Origin: Verrucomicrobiota bacterium
Lineage (GTDB): Bacteria > Verrucomicrobiota > Verrucomicrobiia > Chthoniobacterales > SZAS-18
DNA length: 64,000 nt
Direction: 5' to 3'
Assembly: GCA_025353105.1 (NCBI GenBank)
Contig: JANXRG010000088.1
Location: forward strand, 44,506 to 108,505
The position numbers were made by a program, and so were the translations under genes. The notes under the pieces are model-generated. The model did not search any database. It was given only the letters and a program-made list of their open reading frames with translations, and was not told where the DNA came from. Shown in pieces: positions 8,286 through 17,363 of the stretch. Position 1 is the stretch's first letter. Every line of letters begins with the position of its first letter.

Positions 8286-10487
8286 ATGACTTTGCCGCTT
8301 CGTCGCCTGTTGCTCGCATTGGCGCTCGCACTTGTGGGGGTGGTTTCCGCGCGCGCCCAAACGCACCAGGGCTTGGAGTTGGTGCAGGCAGAACTCGTGG
8401 CCGACACTACCGGCATCGCCCCCGGACGGCCCTTCACGGTGGGTCTCCGCCTGCGCATGGCGAAGGACTGGCACACGTACTGGAAATACGCCGGCGATTT
8501 TGGGCTGCCGACTGAGATCCAATGGGACCTGCCGGCCGGCTTCAAAGCCGGGACGATCCAATGGCCCCTGCCGGATCGTCAGGTCACGGGCGGCGACATC
8601 GTCACGTTTGGTTACGATGGTGAAGTCCTGCTCATGACGGAAATCACACCGCCGGCGAATGTGCCGGGCGGTCCGGTGACGATCCAGGCAAAGGCCTCGT
8701 GGCTCGTGTGCAAGGAAAGCTGCGTGCCTGGCGAGGCGGATTTGAAAATCACGTTGCCGGTCAGCACCGGCGGAGCGGAACTCGCGAATGCGGAATTGTT
8801 CGCGAAACACCGGGCCCAACTGCCCAGGACGTTTGGCCCGGCGGCGGGTTTTTCGGTCTCGCGAACGATCGCACCGAAGGAAATAGTGTTCGAATTCAGC
8901 GGCCTCCAGCCCGGCGAGGCCAAGTCGCTTGATTTCTATCCTCTGCCGCCGGACGCGAGCGTCGTGATTGGTGATCCCATCGTCGAGCGCAGCGCCGGGT
9001 CCGCCCGCGTGCGCATTCCGCTGCAGTCGGAGTCGGCCGCGACGGACCAAATCACAGGCGTCGTCGCGTTCGACCGCGCCAATCATCGCCAGGGATGGCA
9101 AATTCCAGTCGCCGCCTTTGCGCCGCCGCGGGTCGCGGCCGCGATCACGGCATCAGCCGCTCAAACGCAAGCTCCCGGAGGCAGCCTTTTCTACTTTCTG
9201 TGTCTGGGATTTCTCGGGGGCCTGATCCTCAACGTGATGCCGTGTGTGTTGCCGGTGCTCTCGCTGAAAATCTTCAGCTTCATCCAGCAAGCCGGCGAAG
9301 CGCCGCGGCGGGTGTTCCGGCTTGGCCTCACGTATTGTGCGGGAATCTTCACGTGGTTTCTAGGCCTGGCGATTCTGCTCGTGGCGCTGCGCGCGGCTGG
9401 CAACGAGGTCGGCTACGCGGTGCAATTTCAGAATCCGTTTTTCATCGTGGGTCTCTGCGCCGTCGTCTTTGTCTTCGCGCTGAACCTGCTCGGCGTATTT
9501 GAAATCATCCTGCCGGGAGAAATGCAAGGCAAACTGGCCGGCGCGACTTCACGGGAAGGTTACGGCGGCGCGTATTTTCAAGGCCTGCTCGTGACCGTGC
9601 TGGCCACGAGCTGCACGGCGCCGCTGCTCGGCGCGGCCCTCGGTTTTGCGCTGTCGCAACCGGGGCCAATCGTCCTGCTCATGTTTGCGGCGGTCGCGCT
9701 TGGCATGGCTTCGCCGGTCCTGTTGCTCACGGCGCGCCCAGGCTGGATGAAATATCTCCCCCGCCCCGGCGCGTGGATGGTACGCGTGAAGCAGATCACG
9801 GGCTTCGTCCTTCTGGCCACCGTGTTGTGGCTGTTGTGGATCGTCGGACAAATGCGCGGAGTCGACGCGATCATCTGGTGTGGCGCGCTGTTGCTCGGAC
9901 TCGCGATCGCAGCCTGGTTGTTCGGCGCGTTCGTCACGCCGGTCAGCGTACCCTCGACCCGCCGGAAGGCGCTGGTTGCAATCGTGTTGATCCTTCTCGC
10001 GGTTGGTTTCGTCAGCATCCACGAGATTGCCGGGACCGAAAAAGCGGCGGGGCCGATCTCCGCGGTCAGCAGCGATCCAAAGGCCATTGCGTGGGAGAAT
10101 TTCACGCCCGCGCGCCTCGATGCCGCGGTGGGCGAGGGCCGCCCGGTCTTCATCGACTTCACGGCGGACTGGTGCGTGAACTGCAAATTCAACGAGCGCA
10201 CCGCGCTGGAGACCGATGCTGTGCGCGCGGCGCTGCGCGACCGCGGATTCCTCGCGCTCAAGGGCGACTGGACGCGCAACGATCCCGACATCACGCGCAT
10301 ACTGAAGAAATTCCAGCGCGCCGGCGTTCCGCTTTATCTGGTCTATCCCGCGGGCGGCGGCGCACCCCAGGTGCTGCCCGAGTTGCTGACGAAACAAATC
10401 GTCCTCGATGCCCTGCAAGCCGCCGCACCCGCGAAAACCAATTCCCAAAAGATCACGCTCACCGAACGTCCGGCCGGCGCGCGTTGA
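8286..10487 (+). CDS. dsbD: Thiol:disulfide interchange protein DsbD
   Basis: The 733-residue inner-membrane protein passes electrons from cytoplasmic thioredoxin to periplasmic thiols. It shows the three-part DsbD layout. After a signal peptide (PLRRLLLALALALVGVVSARA) comes a periplasmic N-terminal domain with the cysteine pair in CKESCVPGEADL. A membrane core follows, with cysteines in LNVMPCVLPVLSLKIF and TVLATSCTAPLLG. Last is a periplasmic thioredoxin domain with C630-V-N-C633 in FTADWCVNCKFNE. ATG 8286 is chosen over a TTG seven codons earlier because it begins the signal peptide. The following exported redoxin is a plausible electron acceptor. Confidence 0.95.
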   Translation: MTLPLRRLLLALALALVGVVSARAQTHQGLELVQAELVADTTGIAPGRPFTVGLRLRMAKDWHTYWKYAGDFGLPTEIQWDLPAGFKAGTIQWPLPDRQVTGGDIVTFGYDGEVLLMTEITPPANVPGGPVTIQAKASWLVCKESCVPGEADLKITLPVSTGGAELANAELFAKHRAQLPRTFGPAAGFSVSRTIAPKEIVFEFSGLQPGEAKSLDFYPLPPDASVVIGDPIVERSAGSARVRIPLQSESAATDQITGVVAFDRANHRQGWQIPVAAFAPPRVAAAITASAAQTQAPGGSLFYFLCLGFLGGLILNVMPCVLPVLSLKIFSFIQQAGEAPRRVFRLGLTYCAGIFTWFLGLAILLVALRAAGNEVGYAVQFQNPFFIVGLCAVVFVFALNLLGVFEIILPGEMQGKLAGATSREGYGGAYFQGLLVTVLATSCTAPLLGAALGFALSQPGPIVLLMFAAVALGMASPVLLLTARPGWMKYLPRPGAWMVRVKQITGFVLLATVLWLLWIVGQMRGVDAIIWCGALLLGLAIAAWLFGAFVTPVSVPSTRRKALVAIVLILLAVGFVSIHEIAGTEKAAGPISAVSSDPKAIAWENFTPARLDAAVGEGRPVFIDFTADWCVNCKFNERTALETDAVRAALRDRGFLALKGDWTRNDPDITRILKKFQRAGVPLYLVYPAGGGAPQVLPELLTKQIVLDALQAAAPAKTNSQKITLTERPAGAR

Positions 10488-10524
10488 TTCCATCGAACCG
10501 CCGGATGACGACTCCATCATCGAA

Positions 10525-11130
10525 ATGAAGAAACTCGCTGTTTTCGCCCTCGCCGCCGCCTGCCTCGCCGCGGCTCCATTTGCCCGGGCTGAAGTCGCCG
10601 TCGGCCAGCCAGCTCCCGATTTCACGCTCACCGACACGAACGGCAGGAAGCACTCGCTGTCGTCGTTCAAGGGCAAGTACGTCGTGCTCGAATGGAACAA
10701 TGCCGATTGCCCGTTTGTCGTGAAGCATTACGCCTCGAACAACATGCAAACCCTGCAGAAGACCTACACGGGCAAAGGCGTGATTTGGCTCACGATTAAT
10801 TCCGGCGCGCCCGGCAAGGATGGCGTCTATCCCGCCGCTGAATTGAACAAGATGACCCAGGCGAAGGGCGCGGCCCCGACTGCGTACCTGCTGGACGGCG
10901 ACGGCAAGGTCGGCAAGGCCTACGGCGCGAAGAACACGCCGCAGATGTTTGTGATCACGCCGGAAGGCAAGATCGCGTACATGGGCGCCATCGATTCGAT
11001 TCGCAGCGCCAACAAGGACGACGTGCCGAAGGCGACGAATTACGTCAAGGCCGCGCTCGACGCCACGATGGAAGGCAAGCCCGTGGCCACGCCAGTCTCC
11101 CAGCCATACGGTTGCAGCGTCAAGTATTAG
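10525..11130 (+). CDS. Exported redoxin (peroxiredoxin-like, AhpC/TSA fold)
   Basis: The 201-residue product begins MKKLAVFALAAACLAAAPFARA, a clear signal peptide, followed by AEVAVGQPAPDFTLTDTNG, the usual redoxin entry. The active-site segment is WNNADCPFVVKHY, with a single cysteine where thioredoxins have CxxC. The C-terminus is PYGCSVKY, whose cysteine may be the resolving thiol. It probably reduces peroxide or a thiol substrate in the periplasm and may be recharged by DsbD, encoded 37 bases upstream in the same direction. The frame continues upstream across the dsbD stop, but ATG 10525 is the only start that gives the signal sequence. Confidence 0.88.
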   Translation: MKKLAVFALAAACLAAAPFARAEVAVGQPAPDFTLTDTNGRKHSLSSFKGKYVVLEWNNADCPFVVKHYASNNMQTLQKTYTGKGVIWLTINSGAPGKDGVYPAAELNKMTQAKGAAPTAYLLDGDGKVGKAYGAKNTPQMFVITPEGKIAYMGAIDSIRSANKDDVPKATNYVKAALDATMEGKPVATPVSQPYGCSVKY

Positions 11131-11151
11131 CCTGCTGACCAACAGTTTAGG

Positions 11152-11184
11152 AAAGCCGCGATCCACTGGGGTCGCCGCTTTTTT
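11152..11184 (+). terminator. Rho-independent terminator after the redoxin gene
   Basis: A 7-bp stem GCGATCC/GGGTCGC (one G-U pair) with loop ACTG is extended by a C-C mismatch and four more pairs (AAGC/GCTT). A run of six T follows. It lies 22 bases after the redoxin stop codon. Confidence 0.8.
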
Positions 11185-11524
11185 GGTGGAACGTGACCTC
11201 CGGGCGCGTGGGCGAAAACTAATGCCGCCCGCCCCCGTGGGCGGCCAAGCCAAAGGCAACGCGCTCGGAGATCGCGTTCCACCTGCGCTCGGCCAGGCTG
11301 CCGCCATCCGTTTGCGGTAAGCCCGTCGATGCCCCTCCCCAAATTCGTGCGCAAAGCGATTTGCATTTGGGCCGGACGTTTGTAGTTTCCCGACCCCTTT
11401 TCCGCCTCCCGGCGGCTGAGGGGAATCAAAAGCGAGCTTATTACCCGCCCGTTGGTCCCTGGGCTGTGCCTTCCGAGGTGCGGCCGACTCGTCAGGGGAA
11501 ACCCGGTGCCCTACACAAAATACC
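11185..11524. other. Long leader region before rpoA
   Basis: The 394 bases between the redoxin gene and rpoA hold the terminator at 11152-11184 and then about 340 bases with no credible gene. A hairpin GCCGCCC/GGGCGGC with an 8-base loop sits at 11224-11245. The region must contain the rpoA-rplQ promoter because the terminator isolates it from dsbD. I see no confident -35/-10 pair and no remnant of rpsD, rpsK or rpsM, the genes that commonly precede rpoA. Confidence 0.5.
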
Positions 11525-12535
11525 ATGCCCATCCGCCTCGGACGCTTCGAAATGCCCAAATCCCTCCACAAGGAGGAATCGGCTGACAAGCTCAACTTCG
11601 CCATTTTCACCGCCGAACCCTTTGAATCGGGTTACGGCCACACGATCGGTAACTCCCTTCGCCGCGTGCTCCTTTCCTCGTTGGAAGGCGCCGCCATCAT
11701 CAGCGTGCGCATCACCGGCGCCGCCCACGAATTTCAGACCCTGCCCGGCGTCGTCGAGGATTGCACGGACATCATCCTCAACCTAAAAAAAATCCGCTTC
11801 CTCGCGTATGATCACGACATCCGCACGCTCACGCTCTCGGTGAATCGTGAAGGCATCGTGACGGCCGCCGACATTCAGGAAGTTGCGGGATGCGAAGTCC
11901 TCAACAAGGACCAGCACATCTGCACTGTCGACAAGAAGCACAAGCTCGAGATGGAGATGGAAGTCCGCGTCGGCCGCGGGTTCGCCACCGGCGACGAAAA
12001 CAAGCGCCCGGATCAGGTGATTGGGGTCATCGCCATCGACTCGATCTTCTCGCCGGTCACGAAGGTGAAGTACTCGGTCGAGAACACTCGCGTCGGCCAG
12101 CGCACGGATTACGACAAGCTCATCATGGAGATCACCACGGACGGCCGCGTGACGCCGGAATCGGCCCTCCAGCAGGCGAGCGCGATTCTGCGCAAGCATC
12201 TGGATCCGTTCGTCAACTACGACGACAACCTGATCGAGATCGATCAATCCACGCAGGAAGCCAGCCAGGAGAACGTGAAGCTCAAGAAGCTCCTGAACAT
12301 GAGCGTTAATGAGATCGAACTTTCCGTCCGCGCCGCAAACTGCCTGAACAACGCGAACATCACCACGGTTGGCCAGCTCGCCATGAAGACCGAGGCCGAG
12401 ATGCTCAAGTACCGCAACTTCGGCAAGAAGTCCCTCAACGAAATCAAGGAGAAGCTGCAGGGCCTCGGCCTGACGCTCGGCATGAAGTTTGAGCCCGGTC
12501 TGATCGAACCCGCCCCCGCCCTCGTCGAGGCTTAA
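11525..12535 (+). CDS. rpoA: DNA-directed RNA polymerase alpha subunit
   Basis: The 336-residue product has the two alpha domains. The N-terminal assembly domain covers about residues 15-235 and includes EPFESGYGHTIGNSLRRVLL and the LPGVVEDCTDIILNLK loop. The C-terminal DNA/UP-element domain covers about 260-325, with NEIELSVRAANCLNNANI and YRNFGKKSLNEIKEKL. It starts at ATG 11525. An in-frame ATG at codon 10 is an alternative but would remove conserved lead residues. It is followed by rplQ after 32 bases, the usual pairing. No other ribosomal protein operon genes precede it, so the alpha operon is split here. Confidence 0.97.
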   Translation: MPIRLGRFEMPKSLHKEESADKLNFAIFTAEPFESGYGHTIGNSLRRVLLSSLEGAAIISVRITGAAHEFQTLPGVVEDCTDIILNLKKIRFLAYDHDIRTLTLSVNREGIVTAADIQEVAGCEVLNKDQHICTVDKKHKLEMEMEVRVGRGFATGDENKRPDQVIGVIAIDSIFSPVTKVKYSVENTRVGQRTDYDKLIMEITTDGRVTPESALQQASAILRKHLDPFVNYDDNLIEIDQSTQEASQENVKLKKLLNMSVNEIELSVRAANCLNNANITTVGQLAMKTEAEMLKYRNFGKKSLNEIKEKLQGLGLTLGMKFEPGLIEPAPALVEA

Positions 12536-12567
12536 TCACTCATCATTCGTTCTGATATTTCCCCGTC

Positions 12568-13044
12568 ATGAGACACGGTAAAAAAGTTAAAAAACTCGGC
12601 CGCAAGGCCGAACACCGCGACGCGATGCTCGCCAACCTGGTGTGTGACCTCATCCGTCACGGCCGGATCCGCACGACCGTCGCGAAAGCAAAGGCGGTCC
12701 GCCCGTTCGCCGAAAAGATGATCACGCTCGGTAAGCGCGGCACGCTGCACACGCGACGCGTCGCCATTTCCAAACTGCAACAGGTCGACATGGTCAAACG
12801 CCTGTTCGATGTGGTCGCTCCGCTGAACGCCGCGCGGGTTGGCGGATACTGCCGCATCGTCAAGCTTGGGCCGCGCCACAGCGACGCGGCGCCGATGGCG
12901 TTCATCGAATGGGTCGACAAGCCCGCGATCGAGAATTCGGACGTCATCATCGATCCGGATACCGTAAAGGCCGAGCAAAAGGCCGCCAAGGCTGCCGCGA
13001 AGAAGACCAAGGCCGAGAAGCCGGACGACGACAAGAAGTCCTGA
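12568..13044 (+). CDS. rplQ: 50S ribosomal protein L17
   Basis: The 158-residue protein begins MRHGKKVKKLGRKAEHRDAM, the L17 signature, and covers the normal domain to about residue 120. It then has an Ala/Lys-rich tail (EQKAAKAAAKKTKAEKPDDDKKS) not found in the short E. coli form but common in several phyla. It sits at the exit of the large-subunit peptide tunnel. It is co-transcribed with rpoA and followed by a strong hairpin at 13081-13107. Confidence 0.97.
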   Translation: MRHGKKVKKLGRKAEHRDAMLANLVCDLIRHGRIRTTVAKAKAVRPFAEKMITLGKRGTLHTRRVAISKLQQVDMVKRLFDVVAPLNAARVGGYCRIVKLGPRHSDAAPMAFIEWVDKPAIENSDVIIDPDTVKAEQKAAKAAAKKTKAEKPDDDKKS

Positions 13045-13080
13045 TTTAAAGGAATCTCAAACGCAAGTGCGAGTTCGTGG

Positions 13081-13107
13081 GGGGCCAGCCGCAGGGCTGG
13101 CCCCTTT
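13081..13107 (+). terminator. Terminator of the rpoA-rplQ operon
   Basis: A perfect 10-bp stem GGGGCCAGCC/GGCTGGCCCC with loop GCAG is followed by TTTCGC. It begins 37 bases after the rplQ stop. The T-tract is short, but the stem is very stable. Because the next gene is convergent, it could work in both directions. Confidence 0.75.
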
Positions 13108-13195
13108 CGCGTCCAGGGGTATTTCGAGAAGAGATGACGTCTCGCGCATCCTTGTAGTCGGCCTCGCTGAGGCCGGGGTGGGCGGGACGCCTGCG

Positions 13196-13223
13196 GAAAC
13201 TCGAAGCTCGAAATTCGAGTTTC
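13196..13223. repeat. TCGAA-type inverted repeat
   Basis: Perfect 10-base arms GAAACTCGAA (13196-13205) and TTCGAGTTTC (13214-13223) are separated by 8 bases, just before the stop of the convergent malonyl-CoA decarboxylase gene. It is a member of the dispersed TCGAA family and could act as a bidirectional transcription end for the convergent pair. Confidence 0.65.
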
Positions 13224-13235
13224 CCGCCCCGCGGA

Positions 13236-14642
13236 TCACATCCCGGCCGCGCGCTGGATCACCGACGTCGCCGCAATCCTGCCCTCGTAGGTGAAGCTCT
13301 CGACGTTCTTCTCGATGTCGTCGGGCAGATAACGGTAGTTCACCATCATGCCGTACGACTCGGCAAAACCCTTCGCCGAGCGATCGGCCAGCCAGTTCAA
13401 TCGCTCGACCCGCGAGCCATTGCCAAGATGAAATCGCGCCACCGGATCCGCCGGAGCGGTGTCCTTCTTCACGCGCAGCAAATAGAACGCGGCCAGCTTG
13501 GTCATCGGTTCGCGCAACGCCTCGGCCAGCACCGCGTCCTCGCTCCAGGCCGCGTCCCGCAATACGCGCAGCAAAGTCGGCCGGCCCGCGCGTCCGCCGG
13601 TCGCCGCGGCCAGCTTCTTGAAGTCGTCGACCTTGAGTGGATGATCGAGCTTCCCGCTGAGACATTCGTCAAGCCACATCCGGAATCGCGGCATCGGCGA
13701 CAGCGTGGAAAACACCTTCAACCGCGGCAGGTCGCGCTGCAGGTCCTCGATGACACGCTTCAACAGAAAATTTCCCAGCGAGACTCCGCGCAATCCCACT
13801 TGCGCACTCGAGATCGAATAGAAGATTGCGGTATCCGCCTTCTCCGTGCAGTGGACCGGGGCGTGCTCATCGAGAAGCGACTCGATGTTCGACGAGAGCT
13901 GCGAGGTCAGCGCAATCTCGACAAAGATGAGCGGCTCCAACGGCATCCGGGGGTGAAAGAACGCGTAGCACCGCCGATCCGAGTCGAGCCGGTTCTTAAG
14001 ATCACCCCACGATTGGATCGCATGCACGGCCTCGTACTCGATTAATTTTTCCAGCAGTGCCGCCGGCGAATTCCACGTGATGCGTTCGAGCGTGAGAAAG
14101 CCCACGTCGAACCAACTCGTGAGCTGCGCCTTTAGGTCCTGATCGAGTACGGCAAGATCCGCATGATCTTTCTGGAAGCGCAGGAGATCCGCGCGCAGGT
14201 CCATCAGGAACTTCAATCCGTCCGGCAGCGCGTTAAACTGCGTCAGAATGCGCGACCGGGGCGAAATCACCGCCTCGCGGAGATCCATTTCGAATTTCCA
14301 TTCGTTCGGCGTGCCGATCGACTCCGCATATGCCGCGTGCGCGTGAGCCGTCGCCTTCGGGTTAGGTCCGAACTCCTTTGCCAGCAAATCCAAAAACTCG
14401 AGCTTTCCGTTCGCTTCGAGCCCCCGGTAGGCCTCGCCCAATCCTGCGGCGCGCGTGCGCGCGGTAACCTGTCCGCCGGCTTCTCGTGCGCAATCCCCCA
14501 ACTGCTCGCGGACCTGCCGAAGTTGTCGACTCAGCTTCGGCTTCGCGGTCGTCGCCGGGGGCGGCTCCGACGACTTCGGCCGCCAAAGCGTCGCCATGCG
14601 ATCCAGCCCGCGAGAGAAAAGGTTTCGGTCCATGAAGCTCAT
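13236..14642 (-). CDS. Malonyl-CoA decarboxylase
   Basis: The 468-residue enzyme converts malonyl-CoA to acetyl-CoA and CO2. After a helical N-terminal part it shows the conserved catalytic half: FFHPRMPLEPLIFVEIALT, FYSISSAQVGLRGVSLGNF, FSTLSPMPRFRMWL, and RFHLGNGSRVERLNWLADRS. The last holds the histidine of the family active site and is followed by SYGMMVNYRY. ATG at the complement of 14640-14642 is preferred over an upstream TTG. Another ATG three codons later is possible. No matB/matC or malonate transport genes are adjacent, so its role (malonate use or fatty-acid precursor control) is open. Confidence 0.93.
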   Translation of the reverse strand: MSFMDRNLFSRGLDRMATLWRPKSSEPPPATTAKPKLSRQLRQVREQLGDCAREAGGQVTARTRAAGLGEAYRGLEANGKLEFLDLLAKEFGPNPKATAHAHAAYAESIGTPNEWKFEMDLREAVISPRSRILTQFNALPDGLKFLMDLRADLLRFQKDHADLAVLDQDLKAQLTSWFDVGFLTLERITWNSPAALLEKLIEYEAVHAIQSWGDLKNRLDSDRRCYAFFHPRMPLEPLIFVEIALTSQLSSNIESLLDEHAPVHCTEKADTAIFYSISSAQVGLRGVSLGNFLLKRVIEDLQRDLPRLKVFSTLSPMPRFRMWLDECLSGKLDHPLKVDDFKKLAAATGGRAGRPTLLRVLRDAAWSEDAVLAEALREPMTKLAAFYLLRVKKDTAPADPVARFHLGNGSRVERLNWLADRSAKGFAESYGMMVNYRYLPDDIEKNVESFTYEGRIAATSVIQRAAGM

Positions 14643-14839
14643 CCGGCCGGCCGCGCACTTCCGGAGCGACCGCCCCTTGAGCCGCAATCAATCATCGTCC
14701 GCCGAAAATGCGAATTATTCGAAGGGTATGTGAGCGTGAGCGGGGTTGTTTGGATTGTCCCTCAGCCGGTCGCAATATGTACGGACGCGCATCACGCGCG
14801 ATCGGATTCGGTCCCGCGCCCCGCGCGAGGACTCCAGTT

Positions 14840-15901
14840 TTAGCCCGCGAGAATTCCGATGAGCTGTTCGTAACGACGATGCGCCGCTAATCCGGAAATC
14901 CATCGGCGGGGAATGGCCGACTCGCCGAGGGCCGCACCGAGGATCGCACCAAGGACGGCCCCGCGATGACAGTTGTCACCGCCCAGATTCGTGTTGGCGA
15001 TCAAGCCGCCCGCGAAATCGTGTTGGTATTTGGCCGCAAGGAAAAGCGTCGCCGGCAGCGCGTCATCCAGATAGCACGCCGGACTCATCCGCGGACCAAT
15101 CACCGCCTCGTCCGCCTCCTCCAGCCAGTTCAGGATCGGATGACGGCGCAGCCATGACTGGCTCATCGCGCCGGCCAGGGCGGTGCGCGCGTCAAACGTC
15201 CCTTCCAGCAACGCCAGCAGCAGCTTCGCGTACGCGTCGGCGGAAACGGTCACCAAATCGCCGCGATGCGTGAGATGCAGATGCTGCCGGACCACCGCCA
15301 ACGCCTGGTCCGGCTCGTTCCGGTAGCGCACCACCAGCGGCGCCAGGCCCGCGAGTCCGCCGATGTGAATGTCCTCCGCCGCACATTCCCACGGATTCAG
15401 GCCGGTCGCATAGCGCGTGAAGAAATTGCGATGGCATTCCTCGACGTACGTGTCGCGATGGCGGCCGGCCTCAAGCATGAATCGAACGTATCGTTCCGCC
15501 GCATCGGACGGCGTGTAGCCACCGGTCGTCGCGAGCGAATCCATCAGCTCCGCCGCGAGCTGCAGATTCAGCGTGTTCTCACCGGCCGCGAGAAATTGGT
15601 GATAATGCACATCGCGCTGACCCCAGAACTTTGCCTGGTCGTGAAGAATGTCGCCGCGCTCGTTTCGCGCCTCGTACTTCGAACGCCATAAAATACTGCC
15701 CGGATGCGGGTTTCTGGGTTCGACGAAATCGAGCACGAGACCGTAATCGCGGCGCATGGCCGTGCGATCATAGTACCAGTGCACCGGCATCGCGAGCGCA
15801 TCGCCGATGAGCATTCCCCACAACGCACCGCGGGCGCGATCGCGATCCGTTCGCGCCGGCGCGAATGACTTTTTCGATGGGGTGGATTCAGCAAGCATCA
15901 T
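14840..15901 (-). CDS. ADP-ribosylglycohydrolase-family protein with an altered metal motif
   Basis: About 353 residues from the tandem ATGs at the complement of 15896-15901. The all-helical ARH/DraG fold is recognisable from RARGALWGMLIGDALAMPVHW near the start and LGGDNCHRGAVLGAILGAALG near the end. Canonical hydrolases carry GGDTDT-type aspartates for two Mg2+ ions. Here the second aspartate is replaced (GGDNC), a pattern I recall from the J1-crystallin-like subgroup. Catalysis on ADP-ribosyl-arginine is therefore uncertain. The long insertion WRSKYEARNERGDILHDQAK is also unlike classic DraG. No ADP-ribosyltransferase is adjacent. Confidence 0.85.
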   Translation of the reverse strand: MMLAESTPSKKSFAPARTDRDRARGALWGMLIGDALAMPVHWYYDRTAMRRDYGLVLDFVEPRNPHPGSILWRSKYEARNERGDILHDQAKFWGQRDVHYHQFLAAGENTLNLQLAAELMDSLATTGGYTPSDAAERYVRFMLEAGRHRDTYVEECHRNFFTRYATGLNPWECAAEDIHIGGLAGLAPLVVRYRNEPDQALAVVRQHLHLTHRGDLVTVSADAYAKLLLALLEGTFDARTALAGAMSQSWLRRHPILNWLEEADEAVIGPRMSPACYLDDALPATLFLAAKYQHDFAGGLIANTNLGGDNCHRGAVLGAILGAALGESAIPRRWISGLAAHRRYEQLIGILAG

Positions 15902-15989
15902 CCAAACTATTCGGCTCGCAGGCCGCCGGCGGATGCCACTTTTCTCCGATCCTCCGATCCTCCGAACGCGCCGAACCGCGAAGCGCTTG

Positions 15990-17363
15990 TTAGGCCCGCT
16001 TGCTCTTGACCTCAAGCTTGCGATAGAGCGTCGCCATGCTGATCCCAAGCATGGATGCGGTCTTCTCGCGCGAGCCACCGTTGTAACGCATGGTCTGCTC
16101 GATGTACTTCCGCTCCTCGTTCGCGATGTAGTCCTCGAGCCTTTGGCCCACCGGCATTTCGATCACGTTGTCCTTGAAGCTCACCGGCGCGATTCGGCCC
16201 TGGACCTGCGGCGGAAGATCGCTCGGGCGAATGAGCATGTCGTCGCATAGGGCGCACGCGCGCTCGATCGCATTTTCCAGTTCGCGGACGTTACCGGGCC
16301 ACGCGTAGGCGCAAAGCAGATCGATCGACTCCGCCTCAATCTTCCGTGCTTCGAGACCGGTCTGGGCGGCGTTCTTCTGCAGGAAATGACTCACGAGCAG
16401 GGGAATATCCTCGGGACGTTCACGCAACGCCGGCATGTCGAGCGGGATGACCGCGAGACGGTAGTAAAGATCCTCGCGAAACTTTCCGTTGCGTGTCTTC
16501 TCGGCGAGCGGCTCGTTCGAGGCGGCCACCACGCGCACGTTTACCGGCACGCTCTTGGTGTCGCCGACGCGGCGCAGCGTCCGCTCCTGCAGCACGCGCA
16601 GCAGCTTGGTCTGCAGCGAGAGCGCCATCGAATTGATTTCATCCAGAAAAATTGTGCCCTGCTCGGCCTCCTCGAACAGCCCCATCTTGTCCTGGAACGC
16701 GCCGGTGAAGGATCCCTTCTTGTGGCCGAAGAGCTCGCTCTCGAGAAGATTCTCCGGCAACGCGCTGCAGTTCACCGCGACGAAGGGGTGATGCTGACGC
16801 TTGCTGTTGAAGTGGAGCGCGCGTGCGACCAGCTCCTTGCCCGTACCACTCTCGCCCTGCACGAGGATGGTGCTGTCCGTGTCGGCCACCTTGTTGATCA
16901 AGTGGTAAATATTCTGCATCGAACGGCTGCTGCCGACGATGTTCTCAAAGCGGTATTTGTTCTTGAGTTCCTTCTTGAGGATGACGTTTTCGCGCATCGC
17001 CGCCTGGAAATCCAACGCGCGCTGGACCGTGAGCTTCAGCTCGTCGATCTTAAATGGCTTCGTGACGTAGTCGTACGCCCCCATCTTCATCGCCTCCACC
17101 GCCTTTTCGACGGACGCGTAGGCCGTGATCAGGATGACGGCGGTCTGAGGGAGAAGCTCGCGACATTGCTGTAACACGTCGAAACCAGTCATCTTCTCCA
17201 TCTTGATGTCGGCGATCACGACATGGGGCGTGATGGCGGCGATGTTTTCCATCGCCCGCTCCGCCGAACTGAAGGGATACGCTTGGTGGCCGTTCTCCCG
17301 ACACAAGGTCGAGATGACCTCCACCATCGCAGGCTCGTCGTCGATGATAACAATCTTCGCCAT
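15990..17363 (-). CDS. Sigma-54-dependent response regulator (NtrC family)
   Basis: The 457-residue activator has a receiver domain (residues 1-120; acidic D8/D9, phosphoacceptor D52 in VVIADIKMEK, K102 in TKPF). A sigma-54 AAA+ domain follows (Walker A GESGTGKE at 170-177, sigma-54 contact loop GSFTGA at 217-222, Walker B IFLDE). The C-terminal Fis-type helix-turn-helix reads GGSREKTASMLGISMATLYRKL. The contact loop has Ser where GAFTGA has Ala, a tolerated variant. No histidine kinase is next to it, so it is an orphan regulator, and its targets are not visible here. Its promoter must lie in the roughly 290-base gap upstream. Confidence 0.95.
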   Translation of the reverse strand: MAKIVIIDDEPAMVEVISTLCRENGHQAYPFSSAERAMENIAAITPHVVIADIKMEKMTGFDVLQQCRELLPQTAVILITAYASVEKAVEAMKMGAYDYVTKPFKIDELKLTVQRALDFQAAMRENVILKKELKNKYRFENIVGSSRSMQNIYHLINKVADTDSTILVQGESGTGKELVARALHFNSKRQHHPFVAVNCSALPENLLESELFGHKKGSFTGAFQDKMGLFEEAEQGTIFLDEINSMALSLQTKLLRVLQERTLRRVGDTKSVPVNVRVVAASNEPLAEKTRNGKFREDLYYRLAVIPLDMPALRERPEDIPLLVSHFLQKNAAQTGLEARKIEAESIDLLCAYAWPGNVRELENAIERACALCDDMLIRPSDLPPQVQGRIAPVSFKDNVIEMPVGQRLEDYIANEERKYIEQTMRYNGGSREKTASMLGISMATLYRKLEVKSKRA

